From: Caulobacter sp. BK020
GTDB lineage: Bacteria; Pseudomonadota; Alphaproteobacteria; Caulobacterales; Caulobacteraceae
Length of the DNA: 64,000 bases
Direction: 5' to 3'
Assembly: GCF_004342605.1 (NCBI RefSeq)
Contig: NZ_SLZL01000003.1
Coordinates: 1 to 64,000, forward strand
Shown here: piece after piece, positions 1 to 7,899 of the stretch
Position numbering within the stretch: the stretch's first letter is position 1
How the letters are laid out: every line of letters starts with the position of its first letter
Notes under the pieces: model-generated
The model's database searches: none
What the model was told of the DNA's origin: nothing
The model's input: the letters and a program-made list of their open reading frames with translations, nothing else
Made by a program: the position numbers and the translations under genes

Positions 1-357
1 GTGCTGCTGCGCGGCACCAAGCGCGAAGACGTCGAGCGCGGCCAGGTGCTGTGCAAGCCGGGTTCGATCACCCCGCACACCAAGTTCGTGGCCGAAGCCT
101 ACATCCTGACCAAGGAAGAAGGCGGCCGCCACACCCCGTTCTTCACCAACTACCGCCCGCAGTTCTACTTCCGTACGACGGATGTCACGGGGATCATCAA
201 GCTGCGCGAAGGCGTGGAAATGATCATGCCGGGCGACAACGCCGAGCTGGACGTCGAGCTGATCACCCCGATCGCCATGGAAGAGAAGCTGCGCTTCGCC
301 ATCCGTGAAGGCGGCCGCACCGTCGGCGCCGGCGTCGTCGCGAAAATCGTCGAGTAG
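1..357 (+). CDS. tuf: Elongation factor Tu, C-terminal part (5' end outside window)
   Basis: The 118 codons encode the end of domain 2 and all of domain 3 of EF-Tu, the GTPase that delivers aminoacyl-tRNA to the ribosome. Recognisable stretches are [20 protein letters not shown], the [21 protein letters not shown] block and the terminal [12 protein letters not shown]. The GTPase domain lies upstream of the window, so base 1 is an internal Val codon and not a start. A strong intrinsic terminator follows at 395-425, so transcription of this translation operon probably ends here. The identification is essentially certain; whether this is tufA or tufB cannot be told. Confidence 0.98.
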
Positions 358-394
358 ATCTCGACGGTCTAGCTTCGGCTGAGACAAGCGAAGA

Positions 395-425
395 GCCCCG
401 GAGAGCGATCTCCGGGGCCTTTTTG
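395..425 (+). terminator. Rho-independent terminator after EF-Tu
   Basis: A perfect 10-bp stem (GCCCCGGAGA, loop GCGA, TCTCCGGGGC) is followed by CCTTTTT. It lies 38 nt after the EF-Tu stop, a classic intrinsic terminator. Confidence 0.92.
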
Positions 426-442
426 CTTTGGGGGCTCACACA

Positions 443-567
443 CTTGCCCCCACCTGGCGGCTGCGCCGCCTGTCCGCCCCCGCAGGGGGTGGAGCCTCAC
501 GGCGTCGACGACAAGGCTCTTCCCCCTCTGGGGGAAGACGGTCGCGAAGCGACCCGTAGGGGGCAAG
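443..567. repeat. Intergenic repeat family A, copy 1
   Basis: About 125 bp bounded by CTTGCCCCCAC and GTAGGGGGCAAG (imperfect terminal inverted repeats), with internal hairpins such as GGCGGCTGCGCCGCC and GGTCGCGAAGCGACC and a CTTCCCCCTCTGGGGGAAG stem. Related copies lie at 18819-18938 (opposite orientation) and 28744-28856. No coding potential is seen. Confidence 0.85.
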
Positions 568-852
568 CGGTCGCCCGTCCCCGAAAATAATCGCTCCCCA
601 ATGTCGCAAGACGCGGCCCTGGCTCGTCATTCCCAGGAAGGCCAAGCGCGGACGTTCGCAGGAGACGTCCGCCATCAACCGCCGGTGGGAAAAATTGCGA
701 TGACGTCCTGCCCTTCCATCTCGCCGACTCCATACCCAATTGAACGAACGTTGATCGGTCGCCGTGGTCGGGCGACCGTTGGCCCTGGGGAATCGGCGAT
801 GGGTCTTTCGGCGATCAGCCGTCCGGCCAGCGCTCCGAGGCCGGCCATATCG
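568..852. other. Non-coding stretch between repeat A and marR
   Basis: Together with the terminator and repeat A this makes a gene-free gap at 358-898. No convincing gene is seen; a reading frame from 601 runs into marR in another frame and lacks protein-like composition. Two hairpins are visible: GCGGACGT/ACGTCCGC (648-672) and CGGTCGCC/GGCGACCG (756-778). Their role is unknown. Confidence 0.5.
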
Positions 853-890
853 TTAAGCGATTTGACTATTAAATCACTTAATAATATGGA
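853..890 (+). promoter_or_regulatory. marR promoter with palindromic operator
   Basis: TTAAGCGATTT (853-863) and AAATCACTTAA (871-881) form an 11-bp inverted repeat with one mismatch and a 7-nt spacer, just upstream of the MarR start at 899. A TTGACT hexamer (862-867) inside the dyad could be a -35 box, with TATGGA (885-890) a weak -10 at 17-bp spacing. The AT-rich dyad stands out from its GC-rich surroundings. Inference: the autoregulatory MarR site that also controls the downstream efflux operon. Confidence 0.65.
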
Positions 891-898
891 TCGCCGCC

Positions 899-1414
899 AT
901 GACGACCAGCGATCCCATTTGCGGACCCGGAGCCTGGCGCGGACCGCCCACGCCCAGCGACCCGATCGCCCAGCGCCTGAAGACCATTTCGATGCTGACG
1001 CGCCAGATCGGCCGCAAGATCGGCGAGAGCCTGGGCGTCAACATCACCGACATGGCCGCCCTGGAGCATCTGCTGAACAACGGGGCGATGACCCCCAGCC
1101 AGCTGGCCGCGCACCTGAAGGTGACGACCGCCGCCGCCACCCAGATCGTCGATCGCCTGGAGCGGGCTGGTCACGTCGCGCGCGAGCGACGAGCCAACGA
1201 CCGGCGCAAGATCTGCGTCATGCCCGTGCCCGCCTCGCTGGATCGGGCCTTCGCGCGGCTGGCGCCGATGATCGAGGGACTGGACGGGGTCATCGCGGGC
1301 CTCTCGCCCGCCGAACGCCAGGTCATCGAGCACTTCCTGGACCAGGTGGTCGATGTCTATGGGGCCGTCGCCGGCCAGCCGCCGCCGCCGTCCGCCGCCC
1401 CGCCTTCTCGTTGA
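899..1414 (+). CDS. MarR-family transcriptional regulator
   Basis: A 171-residue winged-helix protein. The core has the usual MarR order: an N-terminal dimerisation helix (about 25-45), then NNGAMTPSQLAAHLKVTTAA (recognition-helix region, about 60-80), VDRLERAGHVARERRANDRR (wing, with the conserved D-R wing pair) and a C-terminal helix rich in hydrophobic residues. The tail is a proline/alanine-rich stretch of about 15 residues outside the domain. It is the first gene before the NodT-MFP-RND efflux operon on the same strand, 45 nt away, and has an inverted repeat directly upstream. By family precedent it probably represses itself and the pump until a ligand binds. The ligand is unknown. Confidence 0.9.
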   Translation: MTTSDPICGPGAWRGPPTPSDPIAQRLKTISMLTRQIGRKIGESLGVNITDMAALEHLLNNGAMTPSQLAAHLKVTTAAATQIVDRLERAGHVARERRANDRRKICVMPVPASLDRAFARLAPMIEGLDGVIAGLSPAERQVIEHFLDQVVDVYGAVAGQPPPPSAAPPSR

Positions 1415-1459
1415 GATAGATCCGGCCGCCCCCTCGGCCACGCCCGCAGGTGAATGTTG

Positions 1460-2992
1460 ATGAGTAAGATCATGACCGGAGAGCGCCAGCGCCCACGGCC
1501 ATTCCGATCCGGAACCTCCCTCCTGACCCTTGCCCTGGGCCTGGCGGGCCTGGCCGCGGCCGGCTGCGTGAACACCCCGCGCCCGACGCCGGACACCCGC
1601 TTGCCGGCCGCCTACGAGGCCCCCGCCGGCGCGGCCCAGGCGGACCTGGACCGCTGGTGGATCAGTTTCAACGATCCGCAGCTGACCAGCCTGATCGAGA
1701 CGGCGCTGGAGAAGGCCCCCGACGCCCGCAGCGCCGCCGCGGTGCTGGACGAAGCTCGGGCCGTCCGCAAGGGCCAGGTCCGCCAGATCTGGATTCCCAG
1801 TACGCCCCTGACCGGAAACGCGGGCCGCACGCATACCGAAATCCTCAGCCAGACCGTCCCCGCCGGCGGCATTCCCTTCACGCGGGGCGGCGACAGCGAC
1901 AGCTACAACGCCAATTTCGACGTGTCGTGGGAGCTGGACCTGTTCGGCCGCAAGCGCGCCGGCCTGGGCGTGGTCAACAACGACTTCGCCGCCGCCCGCT
2001 TCGCCTATGAAGGCGCCCGCGCCTCGCTGGCCGCCAATGTCGCCCAGTCCTACTTCGAGGCCCGCGGCCTGGCCGTGCAGCTGGACGACGCCCGCCAGAC
2101 CGAGCGCATCAACAGCTCGTTGCGCGACTTCGCGGTCAAGAAGGCCAACGCCGGCCTTATCGCCACCTCGGAGGCCGACCGCGCCGAGGCCGACCTGGCC
2201 GACACCCAGGCCCGCGCCGCCAACCTGGAGGCCCAGCTGGGCGCGGCGCGTCGCAGCCTGCTGATCCTGGTCGGGCGCGGCGTGGATCCTCTGGCCAGCC
2301 TGCCGGTCGACGTCAGGCTGGATCTGGCCCCGCCCGTGCCCGCCACCATCCCCGGCGACCTGCTGGGCCGCCGTCCGGACGTGCGCGAGGCCCAGGCCCG
2401 CCTGGCCTCGGCGTCGAAGACGCTGAAGGTCAACGAACTGGCCCTGCTGCCGACCTTCAACATCACGCCCGGCGTGGGCCTATCCAAGAGCGTGTCGCCC
2501 AGTTTCGGCGGCGGCAGCGGCAAGAGTTCGACCAGCACGTCCACCTGGACCCTCGGGGCCAACGTCTCGATCCCGGTGCTGAACATCCCCGCCCTGCTGG
2601 CCGACATCGACGCCCAGGACGCCCGCACCCGCCAGGCCGCCATCGCCTTCGAAAAGGCCGTGCAGACCGCCTATGGCGAGGCCGAGAACGCCATGCTGCA
2701 ACTGGCCGCCGACCAGCGCCGCGTCGACCTGCTGACCGCTGGCGAGGCCCGGGCCCAGCGCGCCTACGAGGCCAACCGCAAGGGCTATGGCCTGGGCCTG
2801 ATCGACCTGACCACCACCCTGCAGGCCGAACAGTCCTGGCGCGCCTCGCGCTCGGCCCTGACCGGCGCCCGCACCGACGCCCTGCTGCACGCCGTCCAGA
2901 CCTACAAGGCGCTGGGCGGCGGCTGGTCGCCGACGTCCGTGGCCCAGACCGCGAAACAGACCGCGAACCCGACCCAAGTTTCCTCGAAATGA
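1460..2992 (+). CDS. RND efflux outer-membrane lipoprotein, NodT family
   Basis: The 510-residue outer-membrane channel of a tripartite pump (TolC/OprM class). The N-terminus is a lipoprotein signal: Arg-rich start, hydrophobic core and a lipobox LAAAGC about 36 residues in, so Cys would be lipidated. Two outer-membrane-efflux repeats follow, including the SYNANFDVSWELDLFGRKR signature and a later TWTLGANVSIPVLN segment. ATG 1460 is preferred to ATG 1454 because CGCAGG at 1445-1450 is then 9 nt upstream. The stop overlaps the start of the next gene (ATGA), so translation is coupled to the periplasmic adaptor and inner-membrane pump. Substrate unknown. Confidence 0.92.
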   Translation: MSKIMTGERQRPRPFRSGTSLLTLALGLAGLAAAGCVNTPRPTPDTRLPAAYEAPAGAAQADLDRWWISFNDPQLTSLIETALEKAPDARSAAAVLDEARAVRKGQVRQIWIPSTPLTGNAGRTHTEILSQTVPAGGIPFTRGGDSDSYNANFDVSWELDLFGRKRAGLGVVNNDFAAARFAYEGARASLAANVAQSYFEARGLAVQLDDARQTERINSSLRDFAVKKANAGLIATSEADRAEADLADTQARAANLEAQLGAARRSLLILVGRGVDPLASLPVDVRLDLAPPVPATIPGDLLGRRPDVREAQARLASASKTLKVNELALLPTFNITPGVGLSKSVSPSFGGGSGKSSTSTSTWTLGANVSIPVLNIPALLADIDAQDARTRQAAIAFEKAVQTAYGEAENAMLQLAADQRRVDLLTAGEARAQRAYEANRKGYGLGLIDLTTTLQAEQSWRASRSALTGARTDALLHAVQTYKALGGGWSPTSVAQTAKQTANPTQVSSK

Positions 2993-4068
2993 GACCCTTC
3001 CCCATGACGACCCGCACCGCGCTCGCCGCCATGATCCTGATCGCCTCGACCGGCCTGACCGCCTGCGGCGACAAGAAGGACAAGCCCGCCGAGAAGGCCT
3101 CGGCCGCCGCCCAGCCGCGCGCGGTCAGCGTCGGCGCCGTCGAGACCCGGCCGTTGGGCGGCGGGGTCGAGGCCTCGGGTCAGCTGGTCTCGCGCGAGGA
3201 GGCCGCCGTCGGCTCCGAGCTCAGCGGCTACCGCGTGGCCCGGCTCTATGCCGACGAGGGCGACTGGGTGCGGGCCGGACAGCCGCTGGCCCAGCTGGAC
3301 GCCACCCTGCTGCGGGCCCAGGTCGACCAGCAGGCGGCCCTGACCGCCCAGGCCCAGGCCGAGGCCAAGCGCGTGGCCGGCCTGGACGGCCAAGGCGTGC
3401 TCAGCCAGGAGCAGATCGAAACCCGTCGCTACAACGCCAAGGCCCAGGAGGCGGCGCTGAACGAGTTGCGCACCCGGGTCTCGCGGATGACCATCACCGC
3501 CCCGGTCAGCGGCCGGGTCCTGCAGCGCGGCGTCCAGCCAGGCCAGATCGCCGGCGGCGGGACGACGCCCTGGTTCACTATCGCCCGCGACGGCCTGGTC
3601 GAGCTGGACGCCGAGGTCAACGAGGCCGATCTGGCCGGGGTCCGCGCCGGCCAGCCGGTCCAGGTCAGCCTGCCCGGCGGCCAATCGGTGCCGGGCGTGG
3701 TGCGCCTGGTCAGCCCGCGGGTCGACAGCGCCAGCCGCCTGGGCAAGGTGCGGGTGCGCCTGCCCGTCCGTCCCGACCTCCGGCCCGGCGGCTTTGGCCG
3801 CGCCACCTTCGGCGCCTCGGGCGCGCCCGTCACCGCCATTCCTGAAACCGCCATCCGCTACGAGGCCGACGGTCTCTATGTCATGACCGTCGATGGCGCC
3901 AACCGCGCCCACCAGACGCCGGTCAAGATCGGCCAGAAGGGCGGCGGCTGGGCCCAGCTGGTCCAAGGGCCGCCGGCCGGGACCCGCATCGTGCTGGGCG
4001 GCGCCTCGTTCGTCACCGACGGCGACGTGATCCGTCCGGCCGCCACCACCCAGCAGGCGGCCCGCTGA
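2989..4068 (+). CDS. RND efflux periplasmic adaptor (MFP) lipoprotein
   Basis: A 359-residue membrane-fusion protein linking the inner-membrane RND pump to the NodT channel. A lipoprotein signal ends in LTAC (Cys 26). A biotinyl-lipoyl half-motif (SGQLVSREEAAVGSELSGYR) is followed by an alpha-helical hairpin (about 105-165) and the second half-motif ITAPVSGRVLQRGVQPGQ, then beta-barrel and membrane-proximal domains. The start ATG overlaps the stop of the NodT gene; an in-frame ATG at 3004 is an alternative that would keep the signal peptide. The stop overlaps the next start (TGATG). The three genes are clearly one operon. Confidence 0.92.
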   Translation: MRPFPMTTRTALAAMILIASTGLTACGDKKDKPAEKASAAAQPRAVSVGAVETRPLGGGVEASGQLVSREEAAVGSELSGYRVARLYADEGDWVRAGQPLAQLDATLLRAQVDQQAALTAQAQAEAKRVAGLDGQGVLSQEQIETRRYNAKAQEAALNELRTRVSRMTITAPVSGRVLQRGVQPGQIAGGGTTPWFTIARDGLVELDAEVNEADLAGVRAGQPVQVSLPGGQSVPGVVRLVSPRVDSASRLGKVRVRLPVRPDLRPGGFGRATFGASGAPVTAIPETAIRYEADGLYVMTVDGANRAHQTPVKIGQKGGGWAQLVQGPPAGTRIVLGGASFVTDGDVIRPAATTQQAAR

Positions 4069-7000
4069 TGGCTACTGAGCACAAGAACGGCGAACTCAAG
4101 GTCTCCGCCTGGGCGATCAAGAACCCGATCCCCGTGGCGGTGCTGTTCATCGCCCTGATCATCGCGGGCGTCGGCTGCTATCTGGGCCTGCCCATCAAGC
4201 AGTTCCCGAATGTCGAGTTCCCCGCCGTGACGGTGACGGTCACCCAGAGCGGCGCCGCGCCCGGCGAGATGGAGACCCAGGTCACCCGCCCGATCGAGGA
4301 CGCGGTGGCCAGCATCTCCAACGTCAAGACCATCCGCTCGTCGGTGGTCCAGGGCGCCTCGACCACCACGATCGAATTCAACCTCGGCGAGGACCTGCAG
4401 AAGGTCACCGACGAGGTGCGCTCCAAGGTCGACCAGACCCGCGCCATCCTGCCCCGCGAGGTGGACGAGCCGATCGTCCAGCGCCTGGAGATCACCAGCG
4501 CCCCGATCATCACCTACGCGGTCTCGGCCCCGACCATGAGCGCCACCGAGCTGTCGTGGTTCATCGACGACACCGTCACCCGCGCCCTGCAGGGCGAGAA
4601 GGGCGTGGCCCAGGTGGCCCGGGTCGGCGGGGTCGATCGCGAGATCAACGTCGTCATCGACCCAGACCGCATGGCCAGCTTCGGGGTCACAGCGCCGCAG
4701 CTGAACCAGGCCCTGGCCAGCTTCAGCGTCGACGCCCCCGGCGGACGGGCCAAGATCGGGGGCCGCGAGCAGACCCTGCGGGTGCTGGGCGCGGCGACCA
4801 CCGTCGAGCAGCTGCGCGCCATCACCATCCCGGTGTCCGGCGGCCGCTACGTCAAGCTGACCGACGTGGCCCAGGTCGGCCAGGGGGCTGAGGAGGAGCG
4901 CGGCTTCGCCCGCCTCGACGGCAAGCCCGTGGTCGCCTTCCAGGTGATGAAGACCCGCGACTCCAGCGACGTCGCCGTCGAGGACAACGTCAAGAAGGCG
5001 GTGGAGGGTCTGCAGGCCAAGCAGCCGGGCGTCACCTTCGTGAAGATCTTCTCGACCGTCGACGAGACCCGCGCCAGCTTCGCCGCCACCGAGCACACCC
5101 TGCTGGAAGGCATGCTGCTGGCCTCGCTGGTGGTGTTCCTGTTCCTGCGCGAATGGCGCGCCACCCTGATCACGGCCATCGCCATGCCGGTGTCGCTGAT
5201 CCCCACCTTCGCCTTCATGGCGATCATGGGCTTCTCGCTGAACGTCGTGACCCTGCTGGCCCTGACCCTGGTCATCGGCATCCTGGTCGACGACGCCGTG
5301 GTCGAGATCGAGAACATCGAAAAGCGCGTGGCCCGGGGCCAGAGACCGTTCCAGGCGGCGATGGAAGGGGCCGACGCCATCGGCCTGGCCGTGGTGGCGA
5401 CCACCTTCACCATCGTGGCGGTGTTCGTGCCGGTGTCCTACATGCCCGGCACGCCCGGCCAGTTCTTCAAGGAATTCGGCCTGACCGTCGCGGTGGCCGT
5501 GCTGTTCTCGCTGGTGGTCGCCCGCCTGCTGACGCCGCTGCTGGCCGCCTATTTCCTCAAGCCCTCCAAGGACCCGCACCCGCGGCGCGAGTTCCAGGGC
5601 TTCTATCGCGGCGTACTGGACTGGTCGCTGGATCACCGCATCCTCAGCCTGGTGATCGGCACGGTGATCCTGCTCGGCTCGTTCGCCCTGGCCGGCCTGC
5701 TGCCCACGGCCTTCCAGCCGGCCGGCAACGCCAACTATTACTATCTGAAGGTCCAGGGTCCGCCCGGGGCGACCACGGCGGACATGGAGCGCACCGTTCA
5801 GTCGGTGACGGCCATGTTCCGCAAGCGTCCCGAGACCGCCCACGTCTTCGCCCAGGTCGGGTCGAACATCGGCAGCGGCTGGGGCGGCCAGAGCGGCGCC
5901 GACCTGCGCGACGCCACCATCACCATCGTGCTCAACGGCAAGCGCGACCTGACCGTGACGCAGATCAAGCAGGCGGTGCGCAACGAGCTGCACGACATCC
6001 CCGACGCCCGCGTCAACCTGCTGGGCGACTGGGGCACGTCCGAGGTCCAGACAATCCTGATCTCCGACGACGGCCCGCTGCTGGAGCGCACCGCCGCCCG
6101 GATCGAACGCGAGATGCAGAAGCTCTCCACCGTGGCCGATCCGCGGCCGTCCTCGCCGCCCAGCGGTCCGGAGATCGTCATCCGGCCAAAGCCCGACGAG
6201 GCCGCCCGCCTGGGCGTCAGCGCCGCCGACATCGCCGCCATCGCCCGCGTGGCCACGGTCGGCGATATCGACGCCAACGTCGCCAAGATGACCCAGGGCG
6301 AGCGACGGATCCCGATCCGGGTGCGCCTGCCGGCCGAGACCCGCGCCGACCTCGACGCCCTGGGCGCCCTGCGCATCCCCACGGCCAGCGGCGGCACGAC
6401 CCGGCTCGACACGGTCGCCGACCTGTCGTTCCAGGCCGGTCCGGCCAAGATCGACCGCTTCGCCCGCAAGCGGCAGGTGACCATCGAGGCCGACCTGGCC
6501 AACGGCGCCCAGCTGGGCCAGGCGATGAGCGACGTCGGCAAGCTGCCGACCATGAAAAACCTGCCGCCCAGCGTCGGGCCGGCCACGGCCGGCGACCAGG
6601 AGGCGTTCGTCGAGCTGTTCACCGGCTTCGCCGTCGCCCTGCTCTCGGCGGTCGGCCTGGTGTTCGGGGTGCTGGTGCTGCTGTTCCGCAGCTTCTTCAA
6701 GCCGATCACCATCCTGTCGGCCCTGCCTCTGGCGATCGGCGGCGCGTTCTTCGCGCTGCTGGTCACCGGCCAGTCGCTGTCGATGCCGTCGCTGATCGGC
6801 TTCCTGATGCTGATGGGCCTGGCGGCCAAGAACTCGATCCTGCTGGTCGAGTACGCCATTGAGCAGGAGCGGGCCGGCATGAGCCAGCGCGACGCCATCC
6901 TCGACGCCTGCCACGAACGGGCCCGGCCGATCATCATGACCACCCTGGCGATGATGGCCGGCATGCTGCCCACGGCCCTGGGCATCGGCACCGGCTCGGA

Positions 7001-7190
7001 ATTCCGCCAGCCGATGGCCGTGGCGGTGATCGGCGGCCTGATCACCTCGACCGTGCTGTCCCTGGTGCTGGTGCCGGTGGTCTATGAGATCGTCGACGAC
7101 ATCGAGCGCTGGCTGACCCCCAAGCTGTCGCGCATGACCACCCCGCGCGAGGCGACCGGGGCGGCGCTGTCGCCGGTGGACCGGCTGTAA
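4068..7190 (+). CDS. RND (HAE1/AcrB-type) multidrug efflux transporter
   Basis: A 1040-residue inner-membrane proton/drug antiporter of usual family length. It has two homologous halves, each with one TM, a large periplasmic loop and then a TM bundle. The porter domain begins with FPNVEFPAVTVTVTQSGAAP. The proton-relay Asp pair is present in TM4 (GILVDDAVVEIENIEKR) and the TM10 lysine in AAKNSILLVEYA. It ends the marR-NodT-MFP-RND cluster; start and stop overlaps argue for one transcript. No frameshift is seen. Substrate specificity cannot be read from the sequence. Confidence 0.95.
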   Translation: MATEHKNGELKVSAWAIKNPIPVAVLFIALIIAGVGCYLGLPIKQFPNVEFPAVTVTVTQSGAAPGEMETQVTRPIEDAVASISNVKTIRSSVVQGASTTTIEFNLGEDLQKVTDEVRSKVDQTRAILPREVDEPIVQRLEITSAPIITYAVSAPTMSATELSWFIDDTVTRALQGEKGVAQVARVGGVDREINVVIDPDRMASFGVTAPQLNQALASFSVDAPGGRAKIGGREQTLRVLGAATTVEQLRAITIPVSGGRYVKLTDVAQVGQGAEEERGFARLDGKPVVAFQVMKTRDSSDVAVEDNVKKAVEGLQAKQPGVTFVKIFSTVDETRASFAATEHTLLEGMLLASLVVFLFLREWRATLITAIAMPVSLIPTFAFMAIMGFSLNVVTLLALTLVIGILVDDAVVEIENIEKRVARGQRPFQAAMEGADAIGLAVVATTFTIVAVFVPVSYMPGTPGQFFKEFGLTVAVAVLFSLVVARLLTPLLAAYFLKPSKDPHPRREFQGFYRGVLDWSLDHRILSLVIGTVILLGSFALAGLLPTAFQPAGNANYYYLKVQGPPGATTADMERTVQSVTAMFRKRPETAHVFAQVGSNIGSGWGGQSGADLRDATITIVLNGKRDLTVTQIKQAVRNELHDIPDARVNLLGDWGTSEVQTILISDDGPLLERTAARIEREMQKLSTVADPRPSSPPSGPEIVIRPKPDEAARLGVSAADIAAIARVATVGDIDANVAKMTQGERRIPIRVRLPAETRADLDALGALRIPTASGGTTRLDTVADLSFQAGPAKIDRFARKRQVTIEADLANGAQLGQAMSDVGKLPTMKNLPPSVGPATAGDQEAFVELFTGFAVALLSAVGLVFGVLVLLFRSFFKPITILSALPLAIGGAFFALLVTGQSLSMPSLIGFLMLMGLAAKNSILLVEYAIEQERAGMSQRDAILDACHERARPIIMTTLAMMAGMLPTALGIGTGSEFRQPMAVAVIGGLITSTVLSLVLVPVVYEIVDDIERWLTPKLSRMTTPREATGAALSPVDRL

Positions 7191-7220
7191 GGCGATCATA
7201 ATCGGCTTCGGAAGCGAAAA

Positions 7221-7303
7221 CCTCGTCCTTCGACAGGCTCAGGATGAGGTTTTCCACCACCGCCGAAGACTGGTCCTCATCCTGAGCCTGTCGAAGGGCG
7301 AGG
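7221..7303. repeat. Repeat family B, paired inverted arms (copy 1)
   Basis: Two 29-bp arms, 7221-7249 (CCTCGTCCTTCGACAGG...) and 7275-7303 (...GCCTGTCGAAGGGCGAGG), are reverse complements with one mismatch around a 25-nt loop. The same arms occur at 35983-36067. It lies between convergent genes and could also act as a bidirectional transcription stop. Confidence 0.85.
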
Positions 7304-7337
7304 ACCACGCGCCGCGCTTGAAGATTCGGCCGGGCCC

Positions 7338-7823
7338 CTAATCCAGCAGCGAATTGACCGTCGGCGCGCCGGCCGTCTTGGCGCTGATCGGCTCGCACCA
7401 GGCGAAACGGCCGTTGGGGCCGTCGGTGCGCCGCGCCGCCAGGCCGGCCTCGTACATCTCCTGGCCCAGGTCGACCCCGTCCAGCTTGACGACCGCCAGC
7501 TGGCGATGGAACTCGTCGAAGCCTGTCGCCGGCTCGACGGCGATGTCGCGGGCGTCCTTGATCTTGGCCCGCACCCAGACCAGCGTGGCCTGGGCCGCCG
7601 TGGCCTCGGCCCAGCAGCGGGCGTCGGGTATGCCCTGCGGCGCATAGGCGTTGACCAGCCGCACGTGCTTGCCGTCGATCACCATGGCGTCGGCGCTCAG
7701 CACCCGCACGCGGTCGCCCAGGCCGGGCGGCGGGGTGATGGACGCCGGCGGGTCGGGCGTCCGCTGGCACGCGACCAGGCCTGCGACGGCCAGGGGCAGG
7801 ACGATAAGCTTGGCGCGGATCAA
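7338..7823 (-). CDS. Staphylococcal-nuclease-like lipoprotein
   Basis: The 161-residue protein starts with a lipoprotein signal ending in LVAC (Cys 19). The rest matches an SNase (OB-fold) domain: DGKHVRLVNAYAPQGIPD corresponds to the usual DG.R.RL..IDAPE block, CWAEATAAQATL to the following helix, and DEFHRQLAVVKLDGVDLGQ to the GR.LA.V..DG..L segment. The active-site Glu expected after 'AP' is Gln here, while both catalytic Arg positions (VRL and HRQ) are kept. It may therefore bind nucleic acid or act weakly. It sits alone, convergent to the RND gene. Confidence 0.7.
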   Translation of the reverse strand: MIRAKLIVLPLAVAGLVACQRTPDPPASITPPPGLGDRVRVLSADAMVIDGKHVRLVNAYAPQGIPDARCWAEATAAQATLVWVRAKIKDARDIAVEPATGFDEFHRQLAVVKLDGVDLGQEMYEAGLAARRTDGPNGRFAWCEPISAKTAGAPTVNSLLD

Positions 7824-7899
7824 CGGATCACCCCCGGTTGCACGGGCAGGATAACGTGTTCTCGCGGAGGCGGGAACCGGCCGGCGCGCGGTGAAGCCG

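Noticed and set aside
443..567. Repeat A as a CRISPR array or IS element
   Set aside because: No repeat-spacer periodicity and no transposase; it is a single foldable unit per locus.
601..1419. Plus-strand 272-residue frame overlapping marR
   Set aside because: The MarR frame at 899-1414 is clear and the other frame has Arg/Pro/Asp-rich shadow composition.
3876..7199. 1107-residue reading frame on the minus strand opposite the RND transporter
   Set aside because: Composition is Gly/Asp/His/Arg-rich with no domain pattern, and it mirrors the codon positions of a certain gene. It is a high-GC antisense shadow.
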